Positions 53,555 to 62,060 of a stretch of DNA of 64,000 bases are shown in pieces. The translations under genes and the position numbers were made by a program. The stretch is from positions 2,577,278 to 2,641,277 of the forward strand of contig NZ_LT629791.1 in NCBI RefSeq assembly GCF_900105925.1, given 5' to 3'. The number at the start of each line of letters is the position of its first letter. Within the stretch, counting starts at the first letter, position 1. Source of the stretch: Jiangella alkaliphila. GTDB taxonomy: Bacteria > Actinomycetota > Actinomycetes > Jiangellales > Jiangellaceae. A model generated the notes under the pieces. The model did no database searches. It was not told the origin of the DNA and saw only the letters and a list, made by a program, of their open reading frames with translations.

Positions 53555-55186
53555 GTGGAAGGCACCTCGATCAGTCGTCGCACCCTCGTTCTCGGCAGCG
53601 CCGCCGTCGGTGTGCTGGCCTCGGCCACGCCGGTGTTCGCCGCCGACTCGGCCGAGGGCGACTTCCAGGAGTCGCTGGTGTTCCGCGCCGGCGATGACGG
53701 CCTGGCGGTCTTCCATGTCTTCGGCCTGACGACGACAGTGGCCGGCTCGGTGCTGGCGTTCGCCGAGGCCCGCATCACCCAGCACGACGCCGACCCGCAC
53801 CACCTCGCCGTCCGCCGCAGCCGCGACGGCGGGCGCACCTGGGAGCCGCTGCGCTACGTGCGCCGCTCCGACGGCGTCCAGTCGTTCATCAACCCGACGC
53901 CCCTGGTCGACCGGGAGTCCGGCCGGATCTTCCTGTTCCACGCCGAGTGCTTCCGCGACGCGGGCAACACCGGCGGCTCGCCGGACAGCTCCCGGTTGTA
54001 CGTCGTCACCAGCGACGACGACGGCCAGACCTGGTCCGAACCGCAGGATCTGACCCAGCTGTTCGACGGCGACCCGAACGGGCAGACGCTGCACATGCCC
54101 GGGCCGGGGCACGGCCTGCAGCTCGCCGACGGCCGGCTCGTGCTGCAGGTCTGGCACCGCCGGGCGATCGCGTTCCCGGTCGCCGAGCGGCGCTACGGCG
54201 TCACCGTCATCCACAGCGACGACGGCGGCGCGACGTGGCAGGCGGGCGGCGGCGTCCCGCTGGACGGCGCCTACCCGCTGAACGAGGCCCGGCTGGTCGA
54301 GCGGCCGGACGGCGCGCTGGTCGTGCTCGGCCGGTACGCGTCCGGCGGCACCCACCCGCGGATCGTCTCCGTCAGCACCGACCGCGGCGCCACCTGGTCG
54401 CCGCCGGTGCTGGACGCGGCGGCCCGGCCGGTCAACGCGATCGACACCGGCATCGTCAGGCTCACCGGCCTGGGGGAGCGCGAGGACAGCCGGCTGGTGT
54501 TCTCGCGCACCGACTCGCCGACCCGCCGGAACATGACCGTCTCGATCTCCTACGACGAGGGCATGAGCTGGCCGTACAGCCGGGTCCTCACCGAGGGCCC
54601 GGCGTCGTACTCCGACACCGTCGCCCTGCCGGACGGCCGGATCGGCGTGCTGTACGGCCGCGAGCACGTGCCGGGCGTCACGACGAGCTTCTCCCGCGAC
54701 ATCGTGTTCGCGACGTTCGACCTCGCCTGGCTGACGTCCGGCGCCGACACCGGCCGCCGCGGTCCGGCCACCCGGCTGTCCTTCGAGGTCGAGTCGCTGC
54801 CGGTGACGTCGACGGCCGGCGTGACGGTGAACCGCCCGGCCGACGCCGCGGCCAGCGGCGGCGCCCGCGTCGAGGTGCTGGCGACCGACTACGGCCAGTA
54901 CCTCGAGGCGACGATCGAGATCACCCGTGGCGGCCAGTACGACCTGTACGCGCGGTTCCGGCACCTGCCCAACGGCGGCGTCGTCGCCATTGACGTCGAC
55001 GGGTCGCGGCTGGGCGGTCAGTTCGACACGTCGACGCTGTCGGTGCGGTCGTTCCGGACCGAGCTCGTCGGCCGGGTGGCGCTCGGCCGCGGCCGGCACA
55101 CCGTCCGCTTCACCGTCGTCGACAAGCAGGTCGACTCGACCGGGGTCCGGTTCAGCCCGGACCTCATCGGGCTGGTGCTCGCGTGA
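53555..55186 (+). CDS. Tat-exported sialidase-superfamily glycosidase
   Basis: A 543-residue secreted protein. The N-terminal ISRRTLVLGSAAVGVLASATPVFA is a twin-arginine signal. Five Asp boxes (SRDGGRTW, SDDDGQTW, SDDGGATW, STDRGATW, SYDEGMSW) mark a six-bladed GH33-like propeller; catalytic-type residues are suggested by FAEAR near residue 71, NEARLVE and the tyrosine/arginine in TRRNM and SYSDT. A C-terminal jelly-roll domain (residues 410-543) resembles a carbohydrate-binding module. GTG 53555 follows AAGGAG. It should act outside the cell, releasing the sugar the operon imports. Confidence 0.78.
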   Translation: MEGTSISRRTLVLGSAAVGVLASATPVFAADSAEGDFQESLVFRAGDDGLAVFHVFGLTTTVAGSVLAFAEARITQHDADPHHLAVRRSRDGGRTWEPLRYVRRSDGVQSFINPTPLVDRESGRIFLFHAECFRDAGNTGGSPDSSRLYVVTSDDDGQTWSEPQDLTQLFDGDPNGQTLHMPGPGHGLQLADGRLVLQVWHRRAIAFPVAERRYGVTVIHSDDGGATWQAGGGVPLDGAYPLNEARLVERPDGALVVLGRYASGGTHPRIVSVSTDRGATWSPPVLDAAARPVNAIDTGIVRLTGLGEREDSRLVFSRTDSPTRRNMTVSISYDEGMSWPYSRVLTEGPASYSDTVALPDGRIGVLYGREHVPGVTTSFSRDIVFATFDLAWLTSGADTGRRGPATRLSFEVESLPVTSTAGVTVNRPADAAASGGARVEVLATDYGQYLEATIEITRGGQYDLYARFRHLPNGGVVAIDVDGSRLGGQFDTSTLSVRSFRTELVGRVALGRGRHTVRFTVVDKQVDSTGVRFSPDLIGLVLA

Positions 55187-55198
55187 TGTGATGGTCGG

Positions 55199-55783
55199 GT
55201 GGCGAAGCCGACGCGCTGGGTGACCGACACCAAGGCCGGTCACTCGCAGTGGTACATCGAGCGGTTCCGGACCATGGCGGCCGACGGCACCGACCTCGGC
55301 GGCGAGGCCCGGCTGGTCGACGCCATGGTCGCGCCGGGGTCGAGGGTCCTCGACGCCGGGTGCGGCACCGGCCGGGTGGCCGCCGTCCTGCACGAGCGCG
55401 GCCACACCGCCGTCGGCGTCGATGCCGACCCGGAGCTGATCGCGGCCGCCCGCGCCGACCACCCCGGCCCGCGGTTCGTCGTCGCCGACCTGTCCGAGGT
55501 GGACCTCGGCGAGACGTTCGACGCCGCGGTGCTGGCCGGCAACGTCATGGTGTTCGTGGCGCCCGGTACGGAGACCGAGGTACTGCGGCGGGTGGCGGCG
55601 CACGTCGTGCCGGACGGCTTCGTGGTCGTCGGCTTCCACACGAACCGCCACCTCGTCCTCGACGACTTCGACCGCTCCGTGGCCGAGGCCGGCCTGCGGC
55701 TGGAGCACCGGTTCGCCACCTGGGACCTGCGCCGCTGGCACGACGACGCCGACTTCGCCGTCAGCGTGCTCCGCCACCGCTGA
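55199..55783 (+). CDS. class I SAM-dependent methyltransferase
   Basis: A 194-residue enzyme with the class I motif order: VLDAGCGTGRVAAVLHERG (motif I), VGVDADPELI, FVVADLSEVDL, and VLAGNVMVFVAPGTE before a GFVVVGFHTNR strand. A short N-terminal segment (KAGHSQWYIERFRTMAADG) is typical of small-molecule methyltransferases. Substrate is unknown. The GTG at 55199 sits 13 bases after the sialidase stop, so it may be cotranscribed, but it has no clear ribosome binding site. Confidence 0.8.
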   Translation: MAKPTRWVTDTKAGHSQWYIERFRTMAADGTDLGGEARLVDAMVAPGSRVLDAGCGTGRVAAVLHERGHTAVGVDADPELIAAARADHPGPRFVVADLSEVDLGETFDAAVLAGNVMVFVAPGTETEVLRRVAAHVVPDGFVVVGFHTNRHLVLDDFDRSVAEAGLRLEHRFATWDLRRWHDDADFAVSVLRHR

Positions 55784-55796
55784 CCCGCCCTCCTCC

Positions 55797-55874
55797 GAAG
55801 TTGATCTTGGAGTAGTGCGGCCATCTATCGGACATTTCACCCCGCAATTCCGGCTTTACTCCAAGATCAACTTC
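55797..55874. repeat. 18-bp perfect palindrome between convergent genes
   Basis: GAAGTTGATCTTGGAGTA (55797-55814) and its inverse (55857-55874) are separated by 42 bases. The right arm lies inside the kinase gene and includes its TAA stop. It may act as a bidirectional terminator between the methyltransferase and kinase genes. The arms are AT-richer than the surroundings, and the last five codons of the kinase are made of the element. Confidence 0.75.
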
Positions 55875-57055
55875 TGGGTGGTGGCGGCGAGGAAGCCGCC
55901 GACGAAGGTGTCGCCGAGGCCGATACTGGTCGGAACCGAGGTGTCCAGGACGTACGCCGGCACCCCGGCGGCGCGCGCGCCGAACGCCGTCCGCACCGCC
56001 GCGACCACGGCGGCGCCGCCCGGGTGCACCGGCCGCGTCGCCACCGCTCGCACCGAGTCGGCCGTCAGCCCGTCGCCGGCCAGGTAGCGGGCGCTGGCCA
56101 GCGCTATGCCGCCACTCAGCGCGTCCTCGAACCGGCCGGCGTCGGCGCCCAGCGCCACCGACCAGTACTTCGTGTGCACGACGACGACCGGTGCGGGCAC
56201 CAGCCCGGTCAGCGCGCGCAAGGCGGACACCACCGCCGTCGGGTCCAGCAGGTCGACGCTCCGGCCGAGGCGCTCGCCCAGCTCGTCCTCGTTCATCGAG
56301 TAGACGTCGGCCAGCTCCAGCACGCCGGCCCGGGCGGCCGCCGCGATCGACGGCACGTGGTAGCCGGCGTCCTCGTAGAACGTCAGCGCACCGGCCGGCA
56401 GCCGGTCGACGGCCGCACGCAACTCGCCCAGCCGCCGCGCCAGGACGGCCGGGGACTGGATCGAGTTCAGGCCGGACACCAGGAACACGTCCGCCCGGCT
56501 CAGCGCCTCGCCGAGACCGGGGTGCAGCCGCAGCTCCCGGTTCGGCGGGTCGTGCACGTAGATGAGCCGGTTGGCGTGCGGCGCGTGCAGGTCCAGGTCG
56601 CCGGCCCGGATGCGCGTGCCGGCCGGGTACTGGACGATCAGGTGCGGGTCGAGTGAGTCGGCGTCGGCACTGCACAGGTAGTCGACCGACGGCGGCAGCA
56701 GCCGGCGCACGTGGTCGTCGATGCTGACCAGGTGCACCGTGCTGCCGACGCCGACAGCCGCCAGACCCAGCGCGGCGCGCACGCAGGTGCCGCCCAGGGT
56801 GACCCGGGTGTCGAATCGCGCCGCGAGGCCGGTGACGACGTCGGAGGAGGCGACGAAGCGCTCCCCGCCCGCACCGTCGCGGACGAACGCCAGCAGCGTG
56901 ACCAGCAGCGACCGCTCACTGTCCACCGGGATGCCGGTGGACAGCTCCGCGGCGCGGATGTCGTGCTCGACGACCAGCCGCTCGATGGTCGCGGCGTCCC
57001 AGCTGATCTCGTAGTCGACGGTCCCGCCCAGGCCCAGTACCAGCCGTCCGGTCAT
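55856..57055 (-). CDS. ADP-dependent phosphofructokinase/glucokinase-family sugar kinase
   Basis: A 399-residue ribokinase-fold kinase. LGGTCVRAALGLAAVG corresponds to the substrate GG region, VYSMNEDELGERLG carries the NxxE magnesium motif, VVVHTKYWSVALG follows, and GLGDTFVGGFLAA is the GxGD catalytic-base motif. This combination is the ADP_PFK_GK family rather than ordinary PfkB. It follows the class II aldolase (gap 11 bases), consistent with phosphorylation of a hexose phosphate before aldol cleavage. Its C-terminal codons come from the palindrome at 55857-55874. Confidence 0.75.
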   Translation of the reverse strand: MTGRLVLGLGGTVDYEISWDAATIERLVVEHDIRAAELSTGIPVDSERSLLVTLLAFVRDGAGGERFVASSDVVTGLAARFDTRVTLGGTCVRAALGLAAVGVGSTVHLVSIDDHVRRLLPPSVDYLCSADADSLDPHLIVQYPAGTRIRAGDLDLHAPHANRLIYVHDPPNRELRLHPGLGEALSRADVFLVSGLNSIQSPAVLARRLGELRAAVDRLPAGALTFYEDAGYHVPSIAAAARAGVLELADVYSMNEDELGERLGRSVDLLDPTAVVSALRALTGLVPAPVVVVHTKYWSVALGADAGRFEDALSGGIALASARYLAGDGLTADSVRAVATRPVHPGGAAVVAAVRTAFGARAAGVPAYVLDTSVPTSIGLGDTFVGGFLAATTQKLILE

Positions 57056-57066
57056 GAACGACGTCC

Positions 57067-57927
57067 TCAGTAGAGCGCGGCCTTGCCGGCGGCGTCGAAC
57101 AGCTCGATCTTCTGCGCCGCCGTCAGCTTCATCGCGTCGACGGCCGGCGGCTGGATGGTGTTCGGCTCGCGCAGCGACGTGTCGGCCAGCACCTCGCGCA
57201 GCTTCAGGTGGTAGGCGACCTTGATGTCGGAGGAGATGTTGATCTTGTTGATGCCCAGCTTCACCGAGCGGGCGATCTCGTCGTCGGGGTTGCCGGAGCC
57301 GCCGTGCAGCACCAGCGGCACGTCGACCTTTGCGGCGATGTCCTGCAGCAGGTCCAGCTTCAGTTCGGGCTTCATGTGCGCCGGGTAGATGCCGTGGCTG
57401 GTGCCGATGGCGATGGCGAGGGAGTCGACGCCGGTCTCGGCGACGAACGTGACGGCGTCGTCGGGGACGGTGTAGATGATCGCGTCGGTGCCGTCCTCGG
57501 CCTCGGAATCGGTCTTGCCGATGGTGCCCAGCTCGCCCTCGACGGAGATACCGAGCGTGTGCGCCGCCTCGACGACCCGCTGGGTGATGGCGACGTTCTC
57601 GGCGAACGGCAGCGTCGAGCCGTCGATCATCACCGACGTGAACCCGGTGCGGATGGCCAGCAGGATCTGCTCGAACGTGGCCCCGTGGTCGAAGTGGACC
57701 GCCACCGGCACCGTCGCCCGGTGCGCCCGGGCGATGACCGACTCCATCATGTCCACCCCGGTGTGGCGCAGCTCGTCCGGGTGGATCGCGACGATGAGCG
57801 GTGCCTGCAGCTCCTCGCTGATCTCGACGATGCCGTTCAGCATCGCGTGGTCACTGATGTTGAACGCGGGCACGGCGAAGTCGTTGTCGTGTGCGACGGC
57901 GAGCAGGTCTCGGCCATTCACCAGCAT
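57067..57927 (-). CDS. class II fructose/tagatose-bisphosphate aldolase family protein
   Basis: A 286-residue zinc aldolase of the FbaA/KbaY/GatY group. FAVPAFNISDHAMLNGIVE opens the barrel; HFDHGATFEQI has the catalytic Asp and zinc His, VEGELG and AIGTSHG follow, LVLHGGSGNPDDEI carries the phosphate-binding loop and the zinc His in VLHGG, and INISSDIKVAY closes it. It should cleave a ketose bisphosphate (fructose or tagatose type) into triose phosphates. It is in one operon with a kinase and a sugar importer. Confidence 0.85.
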   Translation of the reverse strand: MLVNGRDLLAVAHDNDFAVPAFNISDHAMLNGIVEISEELQAPLIVAIHPDELRHTGVDMMESVIARAHRATVPVAVHFDHGATFEQILLAIRTGFTSVMIDGSTLPFAENVAITQRVVEAAHTLGISVEGELGTIGKTDSEAEDGTDAIIYTVPDDAVTFVAETGVDSLAIAIGTSHGIYPAHMKPELKLDLLQDIAAKVDVPLVLHGGSGNPDDEIARSVKLGINKINISSDIKVAYHLKLREVLADTSLREPNTIQPPAVDAMKLTAAQKIELFDAAGKAALY

Positions 57928-57978
57928 GTTCCAGGTCTCCTCGGTCGTTCGGGGGTGTGCGTGTTCGTCGGAAAGGGA

Positions 57979-58824
57979 TCAGATCTTCACGGCGCCGGCA
58001 CTCATACCTCCGATGAAGAACCGCTGGAAGAAGAGGAAGAGCACGAGAATGGGGACGCAGCCCAGGACGCTCATCGCCATCATCTCGTTCCATTCGTACG
58101 AGTGCTGGCCCATGAGCAACTGGATGCCGATGGGGACCGTGCGCATGTCCTCGGTGCGGGTCAGCGTCAAGGCGAACAGGAACTCGTTCCACGCGATCAT
58201 GAACGTGTAGAGGCCCACCGACACCAGTCCGGGCACCGAGATCGGCACCAGAATGCGCCACAACGCGGTGAGCGGCCCGGCGCCGTCGACCTTGACGGCC
58301 TCGTCGAGCTCCTTCGGCAGCGTGTTGAAGTAGCCGGTCATCATGATGATCGCGTAGGGCAGGGTGAACACCAGATAGGTGAGGATCAGCCCCGGATACG
58401 TGTTGTAGAGGCCGAGCGTCACCATCAGCCCGAAATAGGGGATCAGCAACGTGATCGGCGGCACCGCCTGCACGCTGATGACCACCACGTTGAGCACCCG
58501 CTTCAACGGGAAGTCGTACCGGCTGAACGCGTACGCGGCGAAGATCGCCACCACCAGCGTCAGCGCCACCACCGACAGGCCGATGACGTAGCTGTTGACG
58601 AAGAACCGCAGCTTGGCCGGGTCGGTGAGGATGGTCGTGTAGGCGTCGAAGGAGAAGTTGTCGGTGATGAGCCGCGGCGGGTACTCGAAGATCTCGCTGT
58701 TCGACTTGAACGAGCTCAGTGCCATCCAGAGCACCGGGAGCCCGGCGAACAGCGCGCCGAGCACGAGGCCGGCATAGACGCCGGTCCGCTTGAGGCCGCG
58801 ATGGCGGACGTTGGGCAGGTTCAT
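57979..58824 (-). CDS. sugar ABC transporter permease, MalG type
   Basis: A 281-residue permease with six membrane helices. TGVYAGLVLGALFAGLPVLWMALSSFKS forms the first, and the EAA loop reads ELDEAVKVDGAGPLTALWRILVPISVPG. It forms the channel with the upstream permease, whose stop abuts its start. About 51 untranslated bases separate it from the aldolase gene downstream. Confidence 0.85.
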   Translation of the reverse strand: MNLPNVRHRGLKRTGVYAGLVLGALFAGLPVLWMALSSFKSNSEIFEYPPRLITDNFSFDAYTTILTDPAKLRFFVNSYVIGLSVVALTLVVAIFAAYAFSRYDFPLKRVLNVVVISVQAVPPITLLIPYFGLMVTLGLYNTYPGLILTYLVFTLPYAIIMMTGYFNTLPKELDEAVKVDGAGPLTALWRILVPISVPGLVSVGLYTFMIAWNEFLFALTLTRTEDMRTVPIGIQLLMGQHSYEWNEMMAMSVLGCVPILVLFLFFQRFFIGGMSAGAVKI

Positions 58825-59775
58825 TCAGTCCCGCACTCTCTGGTGCCTGACGTAGAAGAACGCCAGCACCATGGACAGGACGAGGATGATGACCGCGCTG
58901 GTGGAGGCCATCGAGAACTCGTACTTGCTGAACGCCAGCTTGTAGGTGAACGTGCTGAGCATCTCGGTGACGTTGATCGGGCCGCCGCCGGTGGTCATCC
59001 AGATCAGCGCGAACTGCTGCGTCGTCCAGATGAAGTCGAGCAGCGCCATGGCGATGATGATCGGCTTCAGCTGGGGGATGGTGACGTGCCAGAACTGCTT
59101 GATCGCGCCGGCGCCGTCGACCCTCGCCGCCTCGTAGAGGTCCTTCGGGATGCCCTGCAACCCGGCCAGCAGGCTGATCATGAAGAACGGGTAGCCGCAC
59201 CAGATGTTGATGAACGTGACGGCGTGCAGCGCGGTGTCCGGGTCGGCCAGCCACTCGACGTTGCCGTCGATGAAGCCGGTGACGTCGAGCAGGTAATTGA
59301 CCACGCCGTTCGGGTTGAGCAGCAGCCGCCACAGCACGGCCACGACGGCGATGGTGAACAGCCACGGCAGCACGTAGATCGCCCGGAACAGCGCCTTGGC
59401 CCACCGGCCCACGAACGCGCTGTTCAGCATCAGCGCGAACGCCAGCCCCAGCACGAGGTGGGCGAGCACGCTGACGACGGTGAAGTACAGCGTGTTGCGG
59501 ATCGCCGTGTGGAACACCGGGTCGGTGACGACCTCGACGTAGTTGTCCAGCCCGACCGTCTCGGAGCTGCGCGTGGTGATGACGTTGTCCATCAGCGAGT
59601 AGCCGATGACCATGACGATCGGCAGCACCATGAGCGCGACCAGCAGCAGCACGGTCGGCAGCAGGTACAGGTAGGGCGTCAGCGACCGCCGCAGGCGTCC
59701 GGGCCGGGGGCCGGGACGGCGGGCGTCGGGCCCGCCGTCGCCGGCCTCGGCCGGTCGTAGCGTCAGCTGGGACAA
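58825..59775 (-). CDS. sugar ABC transporter permease, MalF type
   Basis: A 316-residue permease. A Pro/Arg-rich cytoplasmic N-terminus precedes six membrane helices starting with LTPYLYLLPTVLLLVALMVLPIVMVIGYSLMD. The EAA loop is DLYEAARVDGAGAIKQFWHVTIPQLKPI. It lies four bases after the binding-protein stop. No ATPase gene follows in this operon, so a shared MsiK/SugC-type ATPase must energise it. Confidence 0.85.
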   Translation of the reverse strand: MSQLTLRPAEAGDGGPDARRPGPRPGRLRRSLTPYLYLLPTVLLLVALMVLPIVMVIGYSLMDNVITTRSSETVGLDNYVEVVTDPVFHTAIRNTLYFTVVSVLAHLVLGLAFALMLNSAFVGRWAKALFRAIYVLPWLFTIAVVAVLWRLLLNPNGVVNYLLDVTGFIDGNVEWLADPDTALHAVTFINIWCGYPFFMISLLAGLQGIPKDLYEAARVDGAGAIKQFWHVTIPQLKPIIIAMALLDFIWTTQQFALIWMTTGGGPINVTEMLSTFTYKLAFSKYEFSMASTSAVIILVLSMVLAFFYVRHQRVRD

Positions 59776-59779
59776 GGTG

Positions 59780-61063
59780 TCAGAACTCCTCGAGCCAGCG
59801 GTTCTGTGCTGTGTCGAGGGCGTCGTCGACGGACTGGTCGCCGTCGAGGGCCCGCTGCAGCTCCTCGCTGAACATGCGCATCAGCTCCTCGGCGACCGGG
59901 AGGCCGGTGAACTCGTTGGCCGGGTAGCCGCTCTGGTAGATGTCGAAGGCCGCCGAGAACAACTCGTCGCCCTCGACGAAGTCGGGCACCGACGCGGTGT
60001 TGCCGGGGAACGCGTTGGCCAGCGTCGACAGTTCGGCGTTGACGTCCTGGCCGAGCAGGAACTCGACCAGCTTCCAGGCCTCTTCCTTGTGCTCGCTGTT
60101 CTCGGCGACGCCGATGCCCCAGGAGGCGTAGGGGATGCCGCGATCGCCGGTGTAGGAGTCCTCGGCGGGGATGGCGGAGATGCTGAAGCTCAGCTCCGGG
60201 TTCGCCTCGCGGATCGTGTTGACGTGGGCGAGCGAGCTGATCACCATGCCGACCCGGCCATTGGTGAACTCTTCGACCTTGTCCTGCTCTTTCATCGTGA
60301 ACGAGCCCGGCGCGATGGCGCCGTCGTCCCAGAGTCCCTTGATGTACTCGACCGCGCTCTTGACGTCGTCGTTGGTGACGTCGGGCTGGCCGTCGGCGAG
60401 CATGCTGCCGCCGGAGGCCCAGACCCACGACATGACGTCGTTCTGGACGCCGTTCGGCGTCTCCAGCGAGAGCGGGAGCGCCCAGCCGCTGACGTTCTCG
60501 CCCAGGCCGGACAGCGCCGTGGCGGCGGCCTCGAACTCGGTGCGGTTCGTGGGCGGCGCGGTGACGCCGGCCTGCGCGAGCAGGTCGTCGTTGGTGAAGA
60601 GCGGATAGACGAAGTTGACCACCGGGATCATGTACGTGGCGCCCTCGAGCTCGACCTGCGAGGCGAGCGCGCTGTCGTCGAAGCCGGCGTCGTCCATGAG
60701 GTCGGTGAGGCTGGCGATGGAGCCCTGGTCGACGAAGTCGCTCACCCAGGCACCGTCGAGGCCGACGACGTCGGACATCGTGCCGGCGGCCGCACCGGCG
60801 ACGACCTGTTCCTTCGTCGACGCGTACGGCCCGCTGAGCAGCTCGACCCGGATGCCGGGGTTCTCCTCCTCGAACTGGTCCATGAGCGCGCGGAGCGACC
60901 CGTCGGGCAGCTCGGGCTCCCACCACTGGCTGAACTCCAGGGTCACCTCGCCGCCGGCGGAGTCGTCGCCGGAGTCGCCGCCACCGCACGCGGCGGTCAG
61001 CGCGATGGCCGATGCACCGAGGACGGCGACGACTCGTCGTCTCGCGATGGCGCCGTTGCTCAT
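59780..61063 (-). CDS. sugar ABC transporter substrate-binding lipoprotein
   Basis: A 427-residue family-1 binding lipoprotein. The signal ARRRVVAVLGASAIALTAAC ends in lipobox LTAAC. Then come LEFSQWWEPELPDGSLRALMDQFEEENPGIRVELLSGPYASTKEQ and MISSLAHVNTIREANPELSFSISAIP. It is the first gene of the operon binding protein - two permeases - aldolase - kinase, and lies divergently from a DeoR regulator. The sugar bound is unknown; the downstream enzymes suggest a ketohexose or a sugar converted to one. Confidence 0.86.
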   Translation of the reverse strand: MSNGAIARRRVVAVLGASAIALTAACGGGDSGDDSAGGEVTLEFSQWWEPELPDGSLRALMDQFEEENPGIRVELLSGPYASTKEQVVAGAAAGTMSDVVGLDGAWVSDFVDQGSIASLTDLMDDAGFDDSALASQVELEGATYMIPVVNFVYPLFTNDDLLAQAGVTAPPTNRTEFEAAATALSGLGENVSGWALPLSLETPNGVQNDVMSWVWASGGSMLADGQPDVTNDDVKSAVEYIKGLWDDGAIAPGSFTMKEQDKVEEFTNGRVGMVISSLAHVNTIREANPELSFSISAIPAEDSYTGDRGIPYASWGIGVAENSEHKEEAWKLVEFLLGQDVNAELSTLANAFPGNTASVPDFVEGDELFSAAFDIYQSGYPANEFTGLPVAEELMRMFSEELQRALDGDQSVDDALDTAQNRWLEEF

Positions 61064-61208
61064 CTCGTCACTCTCCTTCAGAGCTCTGTATGCGAGATAG
61101 TGCGACTTAGTGCAGCTTTATGCTGGTGCTCGGACGATAGTCGGCACTGCGCTGCACGTCAAGACGCCGGATCTCGCGCGTTGTGCGGTTCTGTGCTAGA
61201 AATCTCGC
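61064..61208. promoter_or_regulatory. divergent control region of the DeoR-linked sugar operon
   Basis: The 145 bases between the divergent starts hold ATGCGAGAT (61090-61098) and its exact inverse ATCTCGCAT (61202-61210), the latter covering the DeoR start codon. Nearby is a run of TAGTGCGAC and TTAGTGCAGC direct repeats (61097-61116), and TAGAAA lies six bases before the regulator's ATG. These are good candidates for DeoR operators placed over both promoters. Confidence 0.5.
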
Positions 61209-62048
61209 ATGGCCGCGCAGACACCCACCGGCGGCGACGCGATCGGTCAGCCCCGCCGGCTGCCGGCCGGGCGGAAGGCCGAGCTGGCGTCATACGTGAC
61301 CGAGCTCGGGCAGGTCACGGTCGCCCAGCTGGCCGAACGCTTCGACGTCTCCCTCGACACCATCCGGCGCGACCTCGACCAGCTCGACTCCGAGGGCGTG
61401 CTCATCCGGACGCACGGCGGCGCGGTCGGCCTGTCCGCCGTCCCGCGGCCCGACACCGGCCTGGACGTGCGCATGCGCATGCAGGCGTCGGCCAAGGAGC
61501 AGATCGGCGCGCTGGCCGCCGGGCTGGTCACCGACGGCGCCGCGATCATCGTCAACGCCGGCACCACGACGCTGGCCGTCGTCCGGCACTTGCGCGACCA
61601 GCGCGACCTCACGATCGCCACGAACAGCCTGCAGCTACCGGCGGAGATCTCGCCTGACGTCGTCCGCGACCTCTACGTGTTCGGCGGCCAGGTGCGCTTC
61701 AGCGCGCAGGCCACCGTCGGGCCGGTCAGCTTCCATCGCATGTCACCCGGCGACGACCTGCAGATCCAGTGCGACCTCGCGCTGATCGCCGTCGGCGCGG
61801 TCGACGCGGCCAGCGGTTACACCACCAGCAACCTCGGCGAGGCCACCATGATGGCCGAGATGATGGACCGCGCCACGCAGGTCGCGGTGCTGGCCGACTC
61901 GTCCAAGTTCGACCGCCGGCTGTTCGCCCGGGTGGCCGAGCTGGGCCGGGCCCACTACCTCGTCACCGACGCCGCGCCGCCGGCGGCGCTCGGCCGTGTG
62001 CTCGAGGAGGCCGGGGTCAAGGTCCTGGTGGCCGGCGACAACGCCTGA
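61209..62048 (+). CDS. DeoR-family sugar-phosphate-responsive repressor
   Basis: A 279-residue regulator. N-terminal DeoR helix-turn-helix (LASYVTELGQVTVAQLAERFDVSLDTIRRDLDQLDSEGVLIRTHGGAV) is followed by a DeoRC effector domain (KEQIGALAAGLVTDGAAIIVNAGTTTLAVVRHL ... GAVDAASGYTTSNLGEATMMAEMMDRATQVAVLADSSKF). Family members sense phosphorylated sugars, such as the kinase product of the divergent operon. It is transcribed away from that operon across a shared control region. Confidence 0.9.
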   Translation: MAAQTPTGGDAIGQPRRLPAGRKAELASYVTELGQVTVAQLAERFDVSLDTIRRDLDQLDSEGVLIRTHGGAVGLSAVPRPDTGLDVRMRMQASAKEQIGALAAGLVTDGAAIIVNAGTTTLAVVRHLRDQRDLTIATNSLQLPAEISPDVVRDLYVFGGQVRFSAQATVGPVSFHRMSPGDDLQIQCDLALIAVGAVDAASGYTTSNLGEATMMAEMMDRATQVAVLADSSKFDRRLFARVAELGRAHYLVTDAAPPAALGRVLEEAGVKVLVAGDNA

Positions 62049-62060
62049 GCGCTCGCTCAG
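62045..62060. terminator. short hairpin shared by convergent stop codons
   Basis: CTGAGC (62045-62050) and GCTCAG (62055-62060) form a six-pair stem with a four-base loop. The left arm contains the DeoR gene's TGA and the right arm the stop of the convergent pterin dehydratase gene. It likely serves as a minimal bidirectional terminator. Confidence 0.45.

Noticed and set aside
53057-55840. A 927-codon minus-strand open frame opposite the aldolase, sialidase and methyltransferase
   Set aside because: Composition is typical of antisense frames (Arg, Val, Gly, Asp rich); three recognised genes lie on the other strand.
57208-59760. An 850-codon plus-strand open frame opposite the aldolase and permease genes
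   Set aside because: Low-complexity His/Arg/Asp/Glu sequence with no domain; the minus-strand genes carry clear family motifs.
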